Part shown: positions 9,661 through 20,184 of the stretch, piece after piece | How the letters are laid out: each line of letters opens with the position of its first letter | How positions within the stretch are numbered: the first letter of the stretch is position 1 | Assembly: GCF_027482425.1 (NCBI RefSeq) | Contig: NZ_JAIXWA010000034.1 | Location: forward strand, 1 to 64,000 | Direction: 5' to 3' | Source of the DNA: Flavobacterium sp. | GTDB lineage: Bacteria; Bacteroidota; Bacteroidia; Flavobacteriales; Flavobacteriaceae | DNA length: 64,000 bases | The notes under the pieces: generated by a model | What the model saw: only the letters and a program-made list of their open reading frames with translations | Told to the model about the DNA's origin: nothing | Database searches by the model: none | Program-made: the position numbers and the translations under genes

Positions 9661-11934
9661 ATGAAAAATCTCAAAAATTCATTGTTTTATTTAGGTGTAA
9701 CAGGGGGATTTACCGCCCTTATGTTTTGGATTATTACCCAAGGGAAACAGTTGGAAATTGGCCGAAGAATCATTTCAAATGCTTCTAAAGACACCTTTTT
9801 CAATCAGTTTTTAGATGCGATTATTCACAATCTAAAACACCCTTTGGCGATTTTATTATTGCAAATCATCACCATCGTTATTGTAGCTCGTTTTTTTGGT
9901 TGGATTTTCCGAAAAATTGGACAGCCTACGGTGATAGGTGAAATCATAGCAGGAATTTTTCTCGGTCCTTCTGTGGTGGGGATGTATCTACCTGAATATT
10001 CAGCGATGCTCTTTCCTGTAGAATCTTTAGGGAATCTACAGTTTCTAAGTCAGATTGGCCTGATTCTTTTCATGTTTGTCATCGGGATGGAACTCGATTT
10101 GAAAGTGTTGAAAAATAAGGCCAACGACGCGGTAGTGATTAGCCATGCCAGTATTGTGTTTCCTTTTGCGTTAGGGATCGGACTCTCGTATTTCATTTAC
10201 CATCGATTTGCGCCAGCCGGGGTGGAGTTTTTGGCGTTCAGTTTGTTTATGGGAATTGCCATGAGCATTACCGCTTTCCCTGTTTTAGCCCGTATCGTAC
10301 AAGAACGCGGTATTCATAAAACGCGCCTCGGAACCATTGTCATCACCTGTGCTGCAGCCGATGATATCACAGCCTGGTGTTTGCTAGCGGCGGTAATTGC
10401 CATTGTCAAAGCGGGAACATTTATGAGTTCGTTGTACGTGATTGGAGGTGCCACGCTCTATGTATTGATGATGCTTTTTGTGGTGAAACCCTTTTTGAAA
10501 AAAGTCGGCGATTTGTATGCCAACCGCAATGAATTAAGTAAGCCAATTGTAGCTATTTTTTTACTTACCCTTATTATTTCATCATATTTGACTGAAGTGA
10601 TCGGAATTCATGCGCTTTTTGGCGCGTTTATGACAGGGGCCATTATGCCCGATAGCACTAAATTCCGAAATATTTTTATTGAAAAAGTAGAAGATGTTGC
10701 CTTGATTTTATTACTGCCACTCTTCTTTGTTTTTACGGGATTACGAACGCAGATCGGACTCATTAGCGATCCGGAGTTGATGAAAATAACAGGCTATATC
10801 ATCTTGGTAGCAGTAGCCGGTAAGTTCGTCGGATCGGCTTTGGCGGCTCGATTTGTGGGTCAAAATTGGCGCGATAGTCTTACCATTGGAGCCCTTATGA
10901 ACACACGCGGTTTGATGGAATTGGTAGTGCTAAACATCGGGTTTGATTTAGGTGTTTTGTCGCCTGAGATCTTTACAATGATGGTGATTATGGCATTGGT
11001 AACTACTTTTATGACGGGACCGGCAATCGATATTATCAATTTCATTTTTAAACGAAAAGCGGCTATTTTACCTCAAGAAATTGTTTCCGAAGGGAAATTC
11101 AAAATTCTTATTTCTTTTGGGAACAATGAAAAAGGGAAATCCCTACTTCGTCTAGCGCACAGTTTTGTTAAAAAGCAAAAGGACCATTCGCAAGTCACAG
11201 CACTCCATTTATCGTTGAGTGATGAAATTCATTCCTATAACCTCGAAGAATACGAGCAAGAAACGTTTGCTCCCATTTTGGCCGAATCCAAGGCCTTGAA
11301 TCAGGAGGTTACGCCGGTGCTCAAATCAACAGTCGACATCGAAACAGATATTGCCGAAATTGCCAATGAAGGAAATTTTGATTTGGTATTAATCGGTCTC
11401 GGGAAATCCATTTTTGAAGGTTCTTTGTTAGGGAAAGTACTCGGATTTACTACCCGAATCATCAATCCCGATCGCTTGCTGGATAAGTTTACAGGTAAAG
11501 AAGGGTTGTTTGAAAATTCACCCTTTGATGATCGAACGCGTTTTATCATTTCCAAAAGTAAAAAGCCCTTAGGAATCTTGGTGGATAAAGACCTTTCTAA
11601 CGTCGATAATGTATTTGTTCCCATAGTAACCCCCGAAGACGTTTTTCTCTTGGATTATGCTCAAAAATTGATTTATAACAGCCAAGCCACAGTTACCTTT
11701 TTGGATGTAAATAATCATGTAAAGTCCAATTTTGTTATGGAAAAAGCCATCGCTGCGCTGCAACAGTCCTACGGTGTTGACAAAGTTACCGTGATACGTG
11801 AAGACGAAATGAAAGCGGGACTAATGGCCAAACAAGATTTAATGATGGTGAGTTTAGAAAGTTGGAAACAACTTGTCGATGCCCAGTCTTTGTGGTTGAG
11901 TACCGTGCCTTCGGTTTTAATTTTAAAACCCTAA
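9661..11934 (+). CDS. CPA2-type cation:proton antiporter with C-terminal cytoplasmic domain
   Basis: [50 protein letters not shown] motifs; ATG 9661 preferred. Confidence 0.93.
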   Translation: MKNLKNSLFYLGVTGGFTALMFWIITQGKQLEIGRRIISNASKDTFFNQFLDAIIHNLKHPLAILLLQIITIVIVARFFGWIFRKIGQPTVIGEIIAGIFLGPSVVGMYLPEYSAMLFPVESLGNLQFLSQIGLILFMFVIGMELDLKVLKNKANDAVVISHASIVFPFALGIGLSYFIYHRFAPAGVEFLAFSLFMGIAMSITAFPVLARIVQERGIHKTRLGTIVITCAAADDITAWCLLAAVIAIVKAGTFMSSLYVIGGATLYVLMMLFVVKPFLKKVGDLYANRNELSKPIVAIFLLTLIISSYLTEVIGIHALFGAFMTGAIMPDSTKFRNIFIEKVEDVALILLLPLFFVFTGLRTQIGLISDPELMKITGYIILVAVAGKFVGSALAARFVGQNWRDSLTIGALMNTRGLMELVVLNIGFDLGVLSPEIFTMMVIMALVTTFMTGPAIDIINFIFKRKAAILPQEIVSEGKFKILISFGNNEKGKSLLRLAHSFVKKQKDHSQVTALHLSLSDEIHSYNLEEYEQETFAPILAESKALNQEVTPVLKSTVDIETDIAEIANEGNFDLVLIGLGKSIFEGSLLGKVLGFTTRIINPDRLLDKFTGKEGLFENSPFDDRTRFIISKSKKPLGILVDKDLSNVDNVFVPIVTPEDVFLLDYAQKLIYNSQATVTFLDVNNHVKSNFVMEKAIAALQQSYGVDKVTVIREDEMKAGLMAKQDLMMVSLESWKQLVDAQSLWLSTVPSVLILKP

Positions 11935-14403
11935 ATCGAGGTTGTAACTGACTTTCAACGAAAGGTTGTCTTCAAATTTAGGTAAACCATACGGGCCATA
12001 ACGGGTAAAAAAGGTAATTCCAAAGCCTTTGAAGAGTTGGTTGACTTCAACACCACTCTCAAAATAGCCTTCCTCCAATGTCTTGTAGGCAAAACCTAAA
12101 TGGCGTTCCCGATTTTCCATCGTACCAAAAGCCATCCTAGTGACCACTGAGATTTCAGGTTTGATGCGGTACGCAATTTTTACTTTGTTAAAAGTGTGAC
12201 GGGCTTGAAAACTAATGTATCGACTGGAGAAAAATTCATTGAAAAACATGGTTTCAAAACTGTTTTTCCCCGCAATAGTAATTCGCCTTAACAACGCATC
12301 TCGGTTGAGGTTGTTGGGGGCAATACTGTACAAATGGGTCAGCGGCGCTTCACCAAACACCAAACCGCTTTGTAAAATAAACCCGGTTTCTTGTCCCGAT
12401 AAATACTTGATTTCGTGATTGATGCGAAAATCAATCTTCGAAAACTGAAAATCAGCACCCAACAATTGATCGAACGCTTGGGTCAATTGCAAGGTAAATT
12501 TGGGATACCTTTTGTTGATTTCCAAACGCCCCGTAGACGTTTGCATATACGAACTAAACGGATTCCATTGCACTGCCAATTGCAAGGTCGTTAAGGTGTA
12601 TTCACTGAGCAATCGATCGCCTTGTTGGTATTGGTAATCAAAGCGGGGAGCGATGGCACTACGGCTGATTCCGGCGTAAAGATCGGTTTTGGGGATGTAT
12701 TTGCTTTCCCAATACGCTGACGCCGTTTTGTGGTTGTAAAAGGTTGAAATATTGATGGGACGTGGGTCGTAAATACGAAAACGTCGGCTTTCAGTGGCAA
12801 ATTGTATTTGACCGATTTCAGCCACATCATCCGTGTAGGAAACAGACACCCAACTGTTGGTTTCGGCATCCAACAACAGCGAAGGAGCGATGTGGTATTT
12901 GAAGGCATCGTCTTTTAATCCGTAGGCGACATAGGCTCCAATTTTATATTGTTCAGAAAATCGGGTATTGGTTGTTCCCCCGAAACCAAGTCGGAACCCT
13001 TCATAATTGTTGTATTTTAAAACACTGCGAAGGTCCAAATCAAATTTTCCCAAAGGCAAATACCCGTTAAAAATTTTCCGCCCTAGAAAAATTTTATGCT
13101 CAATTTTTTCGGCGGTAGCCAGACTGTCAATGTTGATATACGTTGGCATTTTTCGACGGTCAATCGTATCCAGTTGCATGGTTCGCCAATAACCATCGGG
13201 TTTGCTCATGCTAGACTCGGGGACATCAATACGAATGGCATGTTGTCGCGTCACCACATTTTGATTGATTTTAACATCAAACGGTTTAGACTCCAATTTC
13301 AAATACATTCGATCGGAGGCATTTTGTTCCAATCCTTCAATGCTGGAATTGAACATAATCGTACCGCCAAACAATTTTAAGTCCTCCGAATTATCTCCTT
13401 TAACAACAATCAACTTGCGTTTCTCGGGAAACCAAATATTTTGTTTTGGCAGCCAATTGAAGGTATACGTGGCATTAATGTTTACCATTCCATATACCCG
13501 AAAAAAGGCTTTGGCAATCGCAAAATTTTCTGCGTCGATATACAATAAACCCCGTAATTTATTGGAGTTTAATTTTTTGGGTTGAAAATAAATTCGGTAA
13601 ACGGTTCGGTCTTGAATTTTTAAGGTGTCGACCATTTTAAAGACAAACATTTTTCGCCCGTAGGAAGAAATCGGATTCTGTACGGTAACTTCCAAAATAT
13701 CCAAATACCGATCGTACAATGAATACGAAATCAAGTTTAATCCCAAGTACTCGTAAAGCGGTTTTTTAAATCCCGCCATTCGAGAGGCCAGTACGGTTTC
13801 CTTGGTACCGTAATTGTTGAACTGAATTAAATTAACCTTTTCGGTTTGGTATAAATGCTGTTTTTCGACCAATTTTTTGAATTTGTAATTGGAAGAGTCC
13901 AAGACCATTTTGGGTTTGCCAAACCAACGAGGTTTGTAGGTGGTATCTATTTTGGTGGAAATAGAATCGGGATTGGCCGTCACCAAAAGGGTTTCATAAT
14001 TTTTGTATTCGTAGGTTTGGAGGACCTTTTCCGGCTGATTTTTAGTGCGGTTATCGATCACTTTTTTTATAATCGCATTGGTTTCGCTATCCGTGTAAAT
14101 TTCAACCGATTTTTGTGATAAGTCGGAAACCATTTTAATTAAAATGAAGGTTGCGCCTACACTGAGGTAATGATTTTTGTCGTGATAGCCCTTGTAACTC
14201 ACCTGAATTGGCTTGGTATCTTTGTCAATGACCAATGAAAAACGCCCCTCCCAATTGGTATACACCGTTTGGTTTTGGTAGGTAACCATCGCAAATGCAA
14301 TTGGGATTGTCGTGTCGTAATCGATCACTTGTCCCTGCATTGGTTTTTGCGCAATCAGGATTTGGGTTAGCCAAAGAAACCCGAAAATCCAACTGTTTTT
14401 CAT
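11923..14403 (-). CDS. DUF5686-type outer-membrane protein with carboxypeptidase-like regulatory domain
   Basis: 826 aa; signal peptide, QGQVIDYDTTIPIAFAMVTYQNQTVYTNWEGRFSL domain, then a large beta-barrel. Confidence 0.85.
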   Translation of the reverse strand: MKNSWIFGFLWLTQILIAQKPMQGQVIDYDTTIPIAFAMVTYQNQTVYTNWEGRFSLVIDKDTKPIQVSYKGYHDKNHYLSVGATFILIKMVSDLSQKSVEIYTDSETNAIIKKVIDNRTKNQPEKVLQTYEYKNYETLLVTANPDSISTKIDTTYKPRWFGKPKMVLDSSNYKFKKLVEKQHLYQTEKVNLIQFNNYGTKETVLASRMAGFKKPLYEYLGLNLISYSLYDRYLDILEVTVQNPISSYGRKMFVFKMVDTLKIQDRTVYRIYFQPKKLNSNKLRGLLYIDAENFAIAKAFFRVYGMVNINATYTFNWLPKQNIWFPEKRKLIVVKGDNSEDLKLFGGTIMFNSSIEGLEQNASDRMYLKLESKPFDVKINQNVVTRQHAIRIDVPESSMSKPDGYWRTMQLDTIDRRKMPTYINIDSLATAEKIEHKIFLGRKIFNGYLPLGKFDLDLRSVLKYNNYEGFRLGFGGTTNTRFSEQYKIGAYVAYGLKDDAFKYHIAPSLLLDAETNSWVSVSYTDDVAEIGQIQFATESRRFRIYDPRPINISTFYNHKTASAYWESKYIPKTDLYAGISRSAIAPRFDYQYQQGDRLLSEYTLTTLQLAVQWNPFSSYMQTSTGRLEINKRYPKFTLQLTQAFDQLLGADFQFSKIDFRINHEIKYLSGQETGFILQSGLVFGEAPLTHLYSIAPNNLNRDALLRRITIAGKNSFETMFFNEFFSSRYISFQARHTFNKVKIAYRIKPEISVVTRMAFGTMENRERHLGFAYKTLEEGYFESGVEVNQLFKGFGITFFTRYGPYGLPKFEDNLSLKVSYNLDLGF

Positions 14404-14443
14404 GTATGTTTGTTTAGTTTGATGGGTACAAAAGTAGGAATAA

Positions 14444-14477
14444 AAAAATCCGTTAGCGGTAAGGATAACGGATTTTA
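14444..14477 (-). terminator. Intrinsic terminator downstream of frr
   Basis: Stem AAAATCCGTTA...TAACGGATTTT followed by a T run on the minus strand. Confidence 0.75.
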
Positions 14478-14498
14478 TAGTACGAACGTATTGGTTCG

Positions 14499-15059
14499 TT
14501 ATACTTTCATAATTTCAGCTTCTTTGACAGCAAGATGTTCCTCAATTTTTTTGATAAAATTGTCGGTTAATTTTTGTACATCATCTTCTGCTTTTTTACA
14601 CAAATCTTCCGAAACGCCCTCTTTTTCCAATTTCTTTATTTCTGTATTGGCATCTTTTCGGTGGTTGCGAATCCCGATTTTAGCTTCTTCTGCTTCGTTT
14701 TTGGCTTGCTTTACCAAATCGCGACGTCGTTCTTCTGTAAGCGGTGGAACACTAATGATGATAACATCCCCGTTGTTCATCGGATTAAATCCAAGGTTGG
14801 CATTCATGATGGCTTTTTCAATCGGCGTCAACATACTTTTTTCATAGGGTTGAATTGTCAAAGTGCGTGCATCAGGAACATTGACATTAGAAACTTGTGA
14901 AAGTGGTGTCATCGACCCGTAATAATCCACAAATACACTGCCCAACATTTGTGGGGAGGCTTTACCAGCACGGATGTTTAAAAACGATTTTTCAAGGTGG
15001 GCTACCGAAGCATTCATCGCATCTTTTGCTTCTTCCAAAATCAATTCAATATCTTCCAT
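14499..15059 (-). CDS. frr: Ribosome recycling factor
   Basis: NIRAGKASPQML, DARTLTIQPYEKSMLTPIEKAI, PPLTEERRRDLVKQAK motifs. Confidence 0.98.
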   Translation of the reverse strand: MEDIELILEEAKDAMNASVAHLEKSFLNIRAGKASPQMLGSVFVDYYGSMTPLSQVSNVNVPDARTLTIQPYEKSMLTPIEKAIMNANLGFNPMNNGDVIIISVPPLTEERRRDLVKQAKNEAEEAKIGIRNHRKDANTEIKKLEKEGVSEDLCKKAEDDVQKLTDNFIKKIEEHLAVKEAEIMKV

Positions 15060-15077
15060 AATTCAGTATTAACAAAG

Positions 15078-15797
<720 letters not shown>

Positions 15798-15862
15798 CTA
15801 TTTTCTATTTTGCAATGCAAATATAGCGATATTCTAATGTTGTAAAAGTGCCCTGAAAAAAA

Positions 15863-16645
15863 TTATCCCAAGACCTCCTGATATCGTTTTTGGGCTTCAT
15901 CGTACCCAATTTGGAAAATTTCCTCCATTTTATGTTTGTTGGTTTCAAAGGTGCTGTAATTACACAGCGCTTCGGGTTCGATGATTAAATCGCAATTGCT
16001 GAATTTTTGTAAATGGGAGTGCGCATACAGCAAATCAAACGCTCTGCTGGTTACCGCTTTAATCGATCGCAATTGGTCGGCTTGAATTTTTTCAATCGGA
16101 CTCACATAAATGCCAATAATATAATCGCATTCGTCGGCAATCAAGTCGGCGGGAAAATGATTTAAAATGCCGCCATCACTGTAAATATTTCCTTCAATAA
16201 CATGCGGTGAAATGACACCCGGAAATGCCGATGAAGCCAAAACAGCATCGCTGATGGGCACATTTGCCTCAAAAACACAGAGTTTTCCTTGCACCATATC
16301 GGTAGCGGTGATGTACATTGGTAATGGAAAATCACCAATAGTTGCTTTCCCAAATATTTGGTCAAAATATTTTTTAAACGAATCCGAGTCAATTAATCCT
16401 GGTTTTTTTATGGTAAAATGGGTCCAATGAAAAAAATAAATCGATTGAAAAAACTCTAAAATTTCAATGGGACTTTTTCCCCAAGCATACAAGGAACCCA
16501 CAATCGAACCCGCACTGGTGCCTGAAATAATCGCAGGACGAAGGCCTTGTTTTTCCAAAAAATGAAGGGCTCCTGCATGGGCCAAGCCTTTGGTGCCACC
16601 ACCAGACAAAACATAGCCAATTCGTTGGGAAGTTAGGGTTTTCAT
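15863..16645 (-). CDS. Patatin-like phospholipase family protein
   Basis: GYVLSGGGTKGLAHAGALHFL, GTSAGS and DGG motifs; ATG at 16645 preferred. Confidence 0.93.
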   Translation of the reverse strand: MKTLTSQRIGYVLSGGGTKGLAHAGALHFLEKQGLRPAIISGTSAGSIVGSLYAWGKSPIEILEFFQSIYFFHWTHFTIKKPGLIDSDSFKKYFDQIFGKATIGDFPLPMYITATDMVQGKLCVFEANVPISDAVLASSAFPGVISPHVIEGNIYSDGGILNHFPADLIADECDYIIGIYVSPIEKIQADQLRSIKAVTSRAFDLLYAHSHLQKFSNCDLIIEPEALCNYSTFETNKHKMEEIFQIGYDEAQKRYQEVLG

Positions 16646-16687
16646 AGGCGTGTAATTTAGGTTACTAACCAAATATACGAAATGCAT

Positions 16688-16695
16688 TACCTTTG
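16688..16695 (+). promoter_or_regulatory. Candidate -7 box (TACCTTTG)
   Basis: Matches TAnnTTTG upstream of ATG 16717. Confidence 0.45.
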
Positions 16696-16716
16696 CCCAA
16701 ACAAATTACTAAACCC

Positions 16717-17319
16717 ATGAATTCAATTATTCAAGACAGTTTAAAAAATAGTTACACCTATGCCGCGTATCGGAACTTGATGCAAACCTATGCGCAAGAG
16801 GGAAAAACTACGGGGGAGCAAACGGAAGCTCATGTTCATTACACCCACTTAAACGAAGCGCGGATGCACCGTTTGGATAAAACGATCACTTTAACGCCTG
16901 AGGTCAGTCATTTCTTTGACCATTTGCAAAACGAGTTACTCTGGATTGTTTTGGCGGAAACGTGGTGTGGCGATGCGGCTCAAGTACTTCCTGTTTTGGA
17001 CAAAATGGCTTCGCATACCCCAAAAATTGAGATGCATGTGGTGCTTCGCGATGAACACCCTGCATTGATGGATTTGTTTTTGACCAACGGCACCCGTTCC
17101 ATTCCTAAATTAATAATGGTGGATAAAGTTTCTGGTGAAGTCATTGGGGATTTTGGACCCCGACCACAAGGTGCAAAACAGTTAATCGTGGATTATAAAG
17201 CCGCACACGGAGTGGTCGACGATGAAGCCAAAGCGGCACTGCAAAAATGGTATTTACAAGATAAAGGAGTCAGTATTCAAAAGGAGGTTGTAGCCTTATT
17301 GCAACCCGTAAAAGTATAA
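16717..17319 (+). CDS. Thioredoxin family protein
   Basis: ETWCGDAAQVLPVLDKMA and SIPKLIMVDKVSGEVIGDFGPRP; the 16693 track start overlaps the promoter box. Confidence 0.88.
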   Translation: MNSIIQDSLKNSYTYAAYRNLMQTYAQEGKTTGEQTEAHVHYTHLNEARMHRLDKTITLTPEVSHFFDHLQNELLWIVLAETWCGDAAQVLPVLDKMASHTPKIEMHVVLRDEHPALMDLFLTNGTRSIPKLIMVDKVSGEVIGDFGPRPQGAKQLIVDYKAAHGVVDDEAKAALQKWYLQDKGVSIQKEVVALLQPVKV

Positions 17320-17323
17320 GGCA

Positions 17324-17349
17324 AAGGAGTTCATTCGGACTCCTTTTTT
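17324..17349. terminator. Bidirectional terminator between thioredoxin gene and truB
   Basis: AAGGAGT-tcattcgg-ACTCCTT with flanking A and T tracts. Confidence 0.65.
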
Positions 17350-18041
17350 GATACTAATGCAACAAAGTCATCTGGAGTGAGTGCTTCATTGACCGAATAC
17401 TCTCCAATTTTGGTGCGACGCAAAGCAGTTAAATGACCGCCCGATTGGAGCGCTTTTCCAAAATCAAACGCAAGCGAACGAATGTACGTACCTTTGCTGC
17501 AGGTAACCCGAAAGTCAATTTCTGGTAAGGCGATTCGGGTGATTTCAAATTCGTAAATGGTGGTTTTTCGGGCTTCAATTTCGACCTCTTCTCCCGCACG
17601 TGCGTGTTCGTACAAACGTTTTCCGTCTTTTTTTATTGCCGAAAAAACAGGCGGTTTCTGCATGATTTCGCCTTCAAAAGTTTGGGCTGTTGCTCGAATC
17701 AAATCTTCCGTAATGTGATTAACGGGAAAAGTAGCATCGACTTCGGTTTCTAAATCATAAGAAGGCGTGGTCGCTCCCACGGTTATCGTACCGGTATATT
17801 CTTTGGTTTGCCCTTGAATTTCGGGTATTTTTTTGGTGAATTTCCCCGTACAAATAATTAACAATCCCGTAGCCAAAGGGTCCAATGTTCCCGCATGTCC
17901 AATTTTAAAGGTTTTCGAAAATTGATAACGTCGCTTTAAGGCATACTTCAGTTTGTTGACCGCTTGAAAAGAACTCCACGTGAGCGGTTTGTCAATGAGT
18001 AGGACTTGTCCGTCTTTAAATGTTTCAGCCGTCCAACTCAT
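17331..18041 (-). CDS. truB: tRNA pseudouridine(55) synthase
   Basis: LLIDKPLTWSSFQAVNKLK, KIGHAGTLDPLATGLLIICTG motifs. Confidence 0.97.
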   Translation of the reverse strand: MSWTAETFKDGQVLLIDKPLTWSSFQAVNKLKYALKRRYQFSKTFKIGHAGTLDPLATGLLIICTGKFTKKIPEIQGQTKEYTGTITVGATTPSYDLETEVDATFPVNHITEDLIRATAQTFEGEIMQKPPVFSAIKKDGKRLYEHARAGEEVEIEARKTTIYEFEITRIALPEIDFRVTCSKGTYIRSLAFDFGKALQSGGHLTALRRTKIGEYSVNEALTPDDFVALVSKKESE

Positions 18042-18850
18042 GGTTTTACCAAGGTAAAGTACAATAACAAAGCGGTTCCTGCGATGATTCGGTAGTAGCC
18101 CCAGGGTTTGAAGCCATATTTTTTGATGATGCCGATGAAGAATTTTATCGCAAGAATAGCGACTACAAAAGCTACCGCATTACCCATTAAAAACAATTTT
18201 AGATGTTCGCTATTTTGCGTCAGCAATTCATAACCTTTCAGTCCCGTATTCTCGTACGTTTTTAAAAAAATCGAATACGTTGTCACCGCCAACATCGTAG
18301 GAACGGCCAAGAAAAATGAAAACTCAGCGGCTGCCGCTCGTGTAAGCCCTTGTTGCATTCCGCCAATGATAGAAGCGGCCGACCGACTCGTGCCTGGCAT
18401 CATCGCCAAACACTGCCAGAGGCCAATAAAAAATCCTTTTTTATAAGTGATTTCTTCCTCAGAGGTAACCGTTGGATTTTGAAAACGGGTGTCTACAAAA
18501 AGCAAAACAATTCCCCCAACAATCAAAACAATAGCAATGGGAATAGGGTCGCCCAAAACCGCTTCAATTTTGTCGTCAAACAATTTTCCCAAAACCAAGG
18601 CAGGAATCACAGCGAAAGCCAATTTGAGGTAAAAACCGATTCTTTTAAAATCAAAAAACTTACGCCAATATAGCACAACTACGGCCAAGATGGCGCCAAA
18701 TTGAATGGCTACTTGGAAGAGTTTTACAAAATCATCGTTTTGAATGCCAAAATAAGCACTGGTAAAAATCATGTGGGCCGTAGAAGAAACCGGTAAATAT
18801 TCGGTCAATCCTTCTACAATGGCAATGAGAAGCGCTTGAAGTAAGTCCAT
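18038..18850 (-). CDS. uppP: Undecaprenyl-diphosphatase
   Basis: EGLTEYLPVSSTAHMI and MMPGTSRSAASIIGGMQQGLTRAAAAEFSFFLAVPTM. Confidence 0.97.
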   Translation of the reverse strand: MDLLQALLIAIVEGLTEYLPVSSTAHMIFTSAYFGIQNDDFVKLFQVAIQFGAILAVVVLYWRKFFDFKRIGFYLKLAFAVIPALVLGKLFDDKIEAVLGDPIPIAIVLIVGGIVLLFVDTRFQNPTVTSEEEITYKKGFFIGLWQCLAMMPGTSRSAASIIGGMQQGLTRAAAAEFSFFLAVPTMLAVTTYSIFLKTYENTGLKGYELLTQNSEHLKLFLMGNAVAFVVAILAIKFFIGIIKKYGFKPWGYYRIIAGTALLLYFTLVKP

Positions 18851-18879
18851 GGTGTATTGTTAAGTCTCCCTTGAGCCGT

Positions 18880-19122
18880 TTATTCGGATTTTCCTTTACG
18901 AAAAATGGAATAAATCACAATTCCAAAACCCGCGAGCACTACCGTGGGTGCCAAACGAATACGGCGGAAACTCATGATGTCAGCATTCCATTCGGCAGGA
19001 TTGTCATTGCTGCTGCCCGACATAAGGATAAATCCCAACGCGATTACGGCTAAACCGATGATTAAAACGGTATAGTTTTCTTTTTTAAAAAGGAAATCTG
19101 GTTTGTTTTCTGGTGCACTCAT
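18880..19122 (-). CDS. DUF3098 family membrane protein
   Basis: 80 aa, two TM helices, between ftsX and uppP as commonly found in Bacteroidota. Confidence 0.85.
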   Translation of the reverse strand: MSAPENKPDFLFKKENYTVLIIGLAVIALGFILMSGSSNDNPAEWNADIMSFRRIRLAPTVVLAGFGIVIYSIFRKGKSE

Positions 19123-19136
19123 AAGGCCGTACGGAA

Positions 19137-20012
19137 TTAATATAAATCGTCTGTTCGTAAATTTAAGAAGCGTTGGGTTGCAAAATAAGTGCTAATCCAA
19201 GTAATCAACACTCCCATGCCCAAAACGCCAACCAACACAATAATGGTGAGCTCCAACTGATTAAAAATGTCTAATCCAGGGTAATTGTTGGCAATATAAA
19301 TTAGTAAAGAAATCAATGCAACAATCGCTAAAACACCACCAATAAGTCCAAGTAACATGCTTCGAAGAATAAAAGGCTTGCGGATAAACGACTTCGTTGC
19401 ACCTACCATTTGCATGGTTTTAATGATAAAACGATTGGCATAAATGGACAAACGCATTGAACTGTTGATCAATAAAACGGAAATGACCATGAATACGCCC
19501 GATACGATTAAAACCCAGAAACTGATGTTTTTTACGTTATCATTCACCAAAGTAATCAACTGCTTATCGTAGACTACATCGGCTACAAAAGGATTTTTGC
19601 GAAGGGTTCGCTCCATAGTTGTAAACCCAGGGTTGGTCACATATTCGGCTTTCAAGTGAATGTCATAGGAATTTTGCAACGGATTCATTCCCAAAAACTG
19701 CATAAAATCTTCCCCAACCACTTCTTTGTGGGCTTTGGCAGCGGCTTCTTTGGAAACAAATTTGAAATCTTTGGCGTATTTCCCCGATTGAATCGTTTTT
19801 TCAAAGGCTTTGAATACGGTATCGTTGGCTTCGTTTTTGAAGAAAACGGTCATTACAATATCTTCCTTAAAATTATCGGATAATCGTTTGGAGTTCAGGA
19901 TAAAAAGTCCCAAAGAACCCAACAGAAACAACACCAAAAAAACACTCAAAACGACCGAAAAGTAAGAGGAAATTAATCTGCGTTTCTGATATTGATCAAA
20001 CGATGAGGCCAT
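19137..20012 (-). CDS. ftsX: Cell division protein FtsX (permease-like)
   Basis: 291 aa; SYFSVVLSVFLVLFLLGSLGLFIL start, FIIKTMQMVGATKSFIRKPFILRSMLLGLIGGVLA. Confidence 0.93.
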   Translation of the reverse strand: MASSFDQYQKRRLISSYFSVVLSVFLVLFLLGSLGLFILNSKRLSDNFKEDIVMTVFFKNEANDTVFKAFEKTIQSGKYAKDFKFVSKEAAAKAHKEVVGEDFMQFLGMNPLQNSYDIHLKAEYVTNPGFTTMERTLRKNPFVADVVYDKQLITLVNDNVKNISFWVLIVSGVFMVISVLLINSSMRLSIYANRFIIKTMQMVGATKSFIRKPFILRSMLLGLIGGVLAIVALISLLIYIANNYPGLDIFNQLELTIIVLVGVLGMGVLITWISTYFATQRFLNLRTDDLY

Positions 20013-20101
20013 AGCTTTTGTTTTATGCCGTAAAAATAAAAAAGAAAATCATTTTACTCCTTTAATAACGCTCAAAGTTTTCTCTTCTTGTGTGAAAGGT
20101 G

Positions 20102-20109
20102 TAAATTTG
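20102..20109 (+). promoter_or_regulatory. Candidate -7 box (TAAATTTG)
   Basis: Matches TAnnTTTG about 75 bp upstream of leuS ATG. Confidence 0.4.
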
Positions 20110-20184
20110 CCTCTAATTTTTTTGTAATGCCTGAACATCCGTAGCTTATTCCGGATTCATGCATCAACCTTTTTTCGTTTACCG

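Noticed and set aside
13265-13585. Plus-strand ORFs (13007-13585) opposite the DUF5686 gene
   Set aside because: Overlap each other in different frames and the strongly supported minus-strand CDS.
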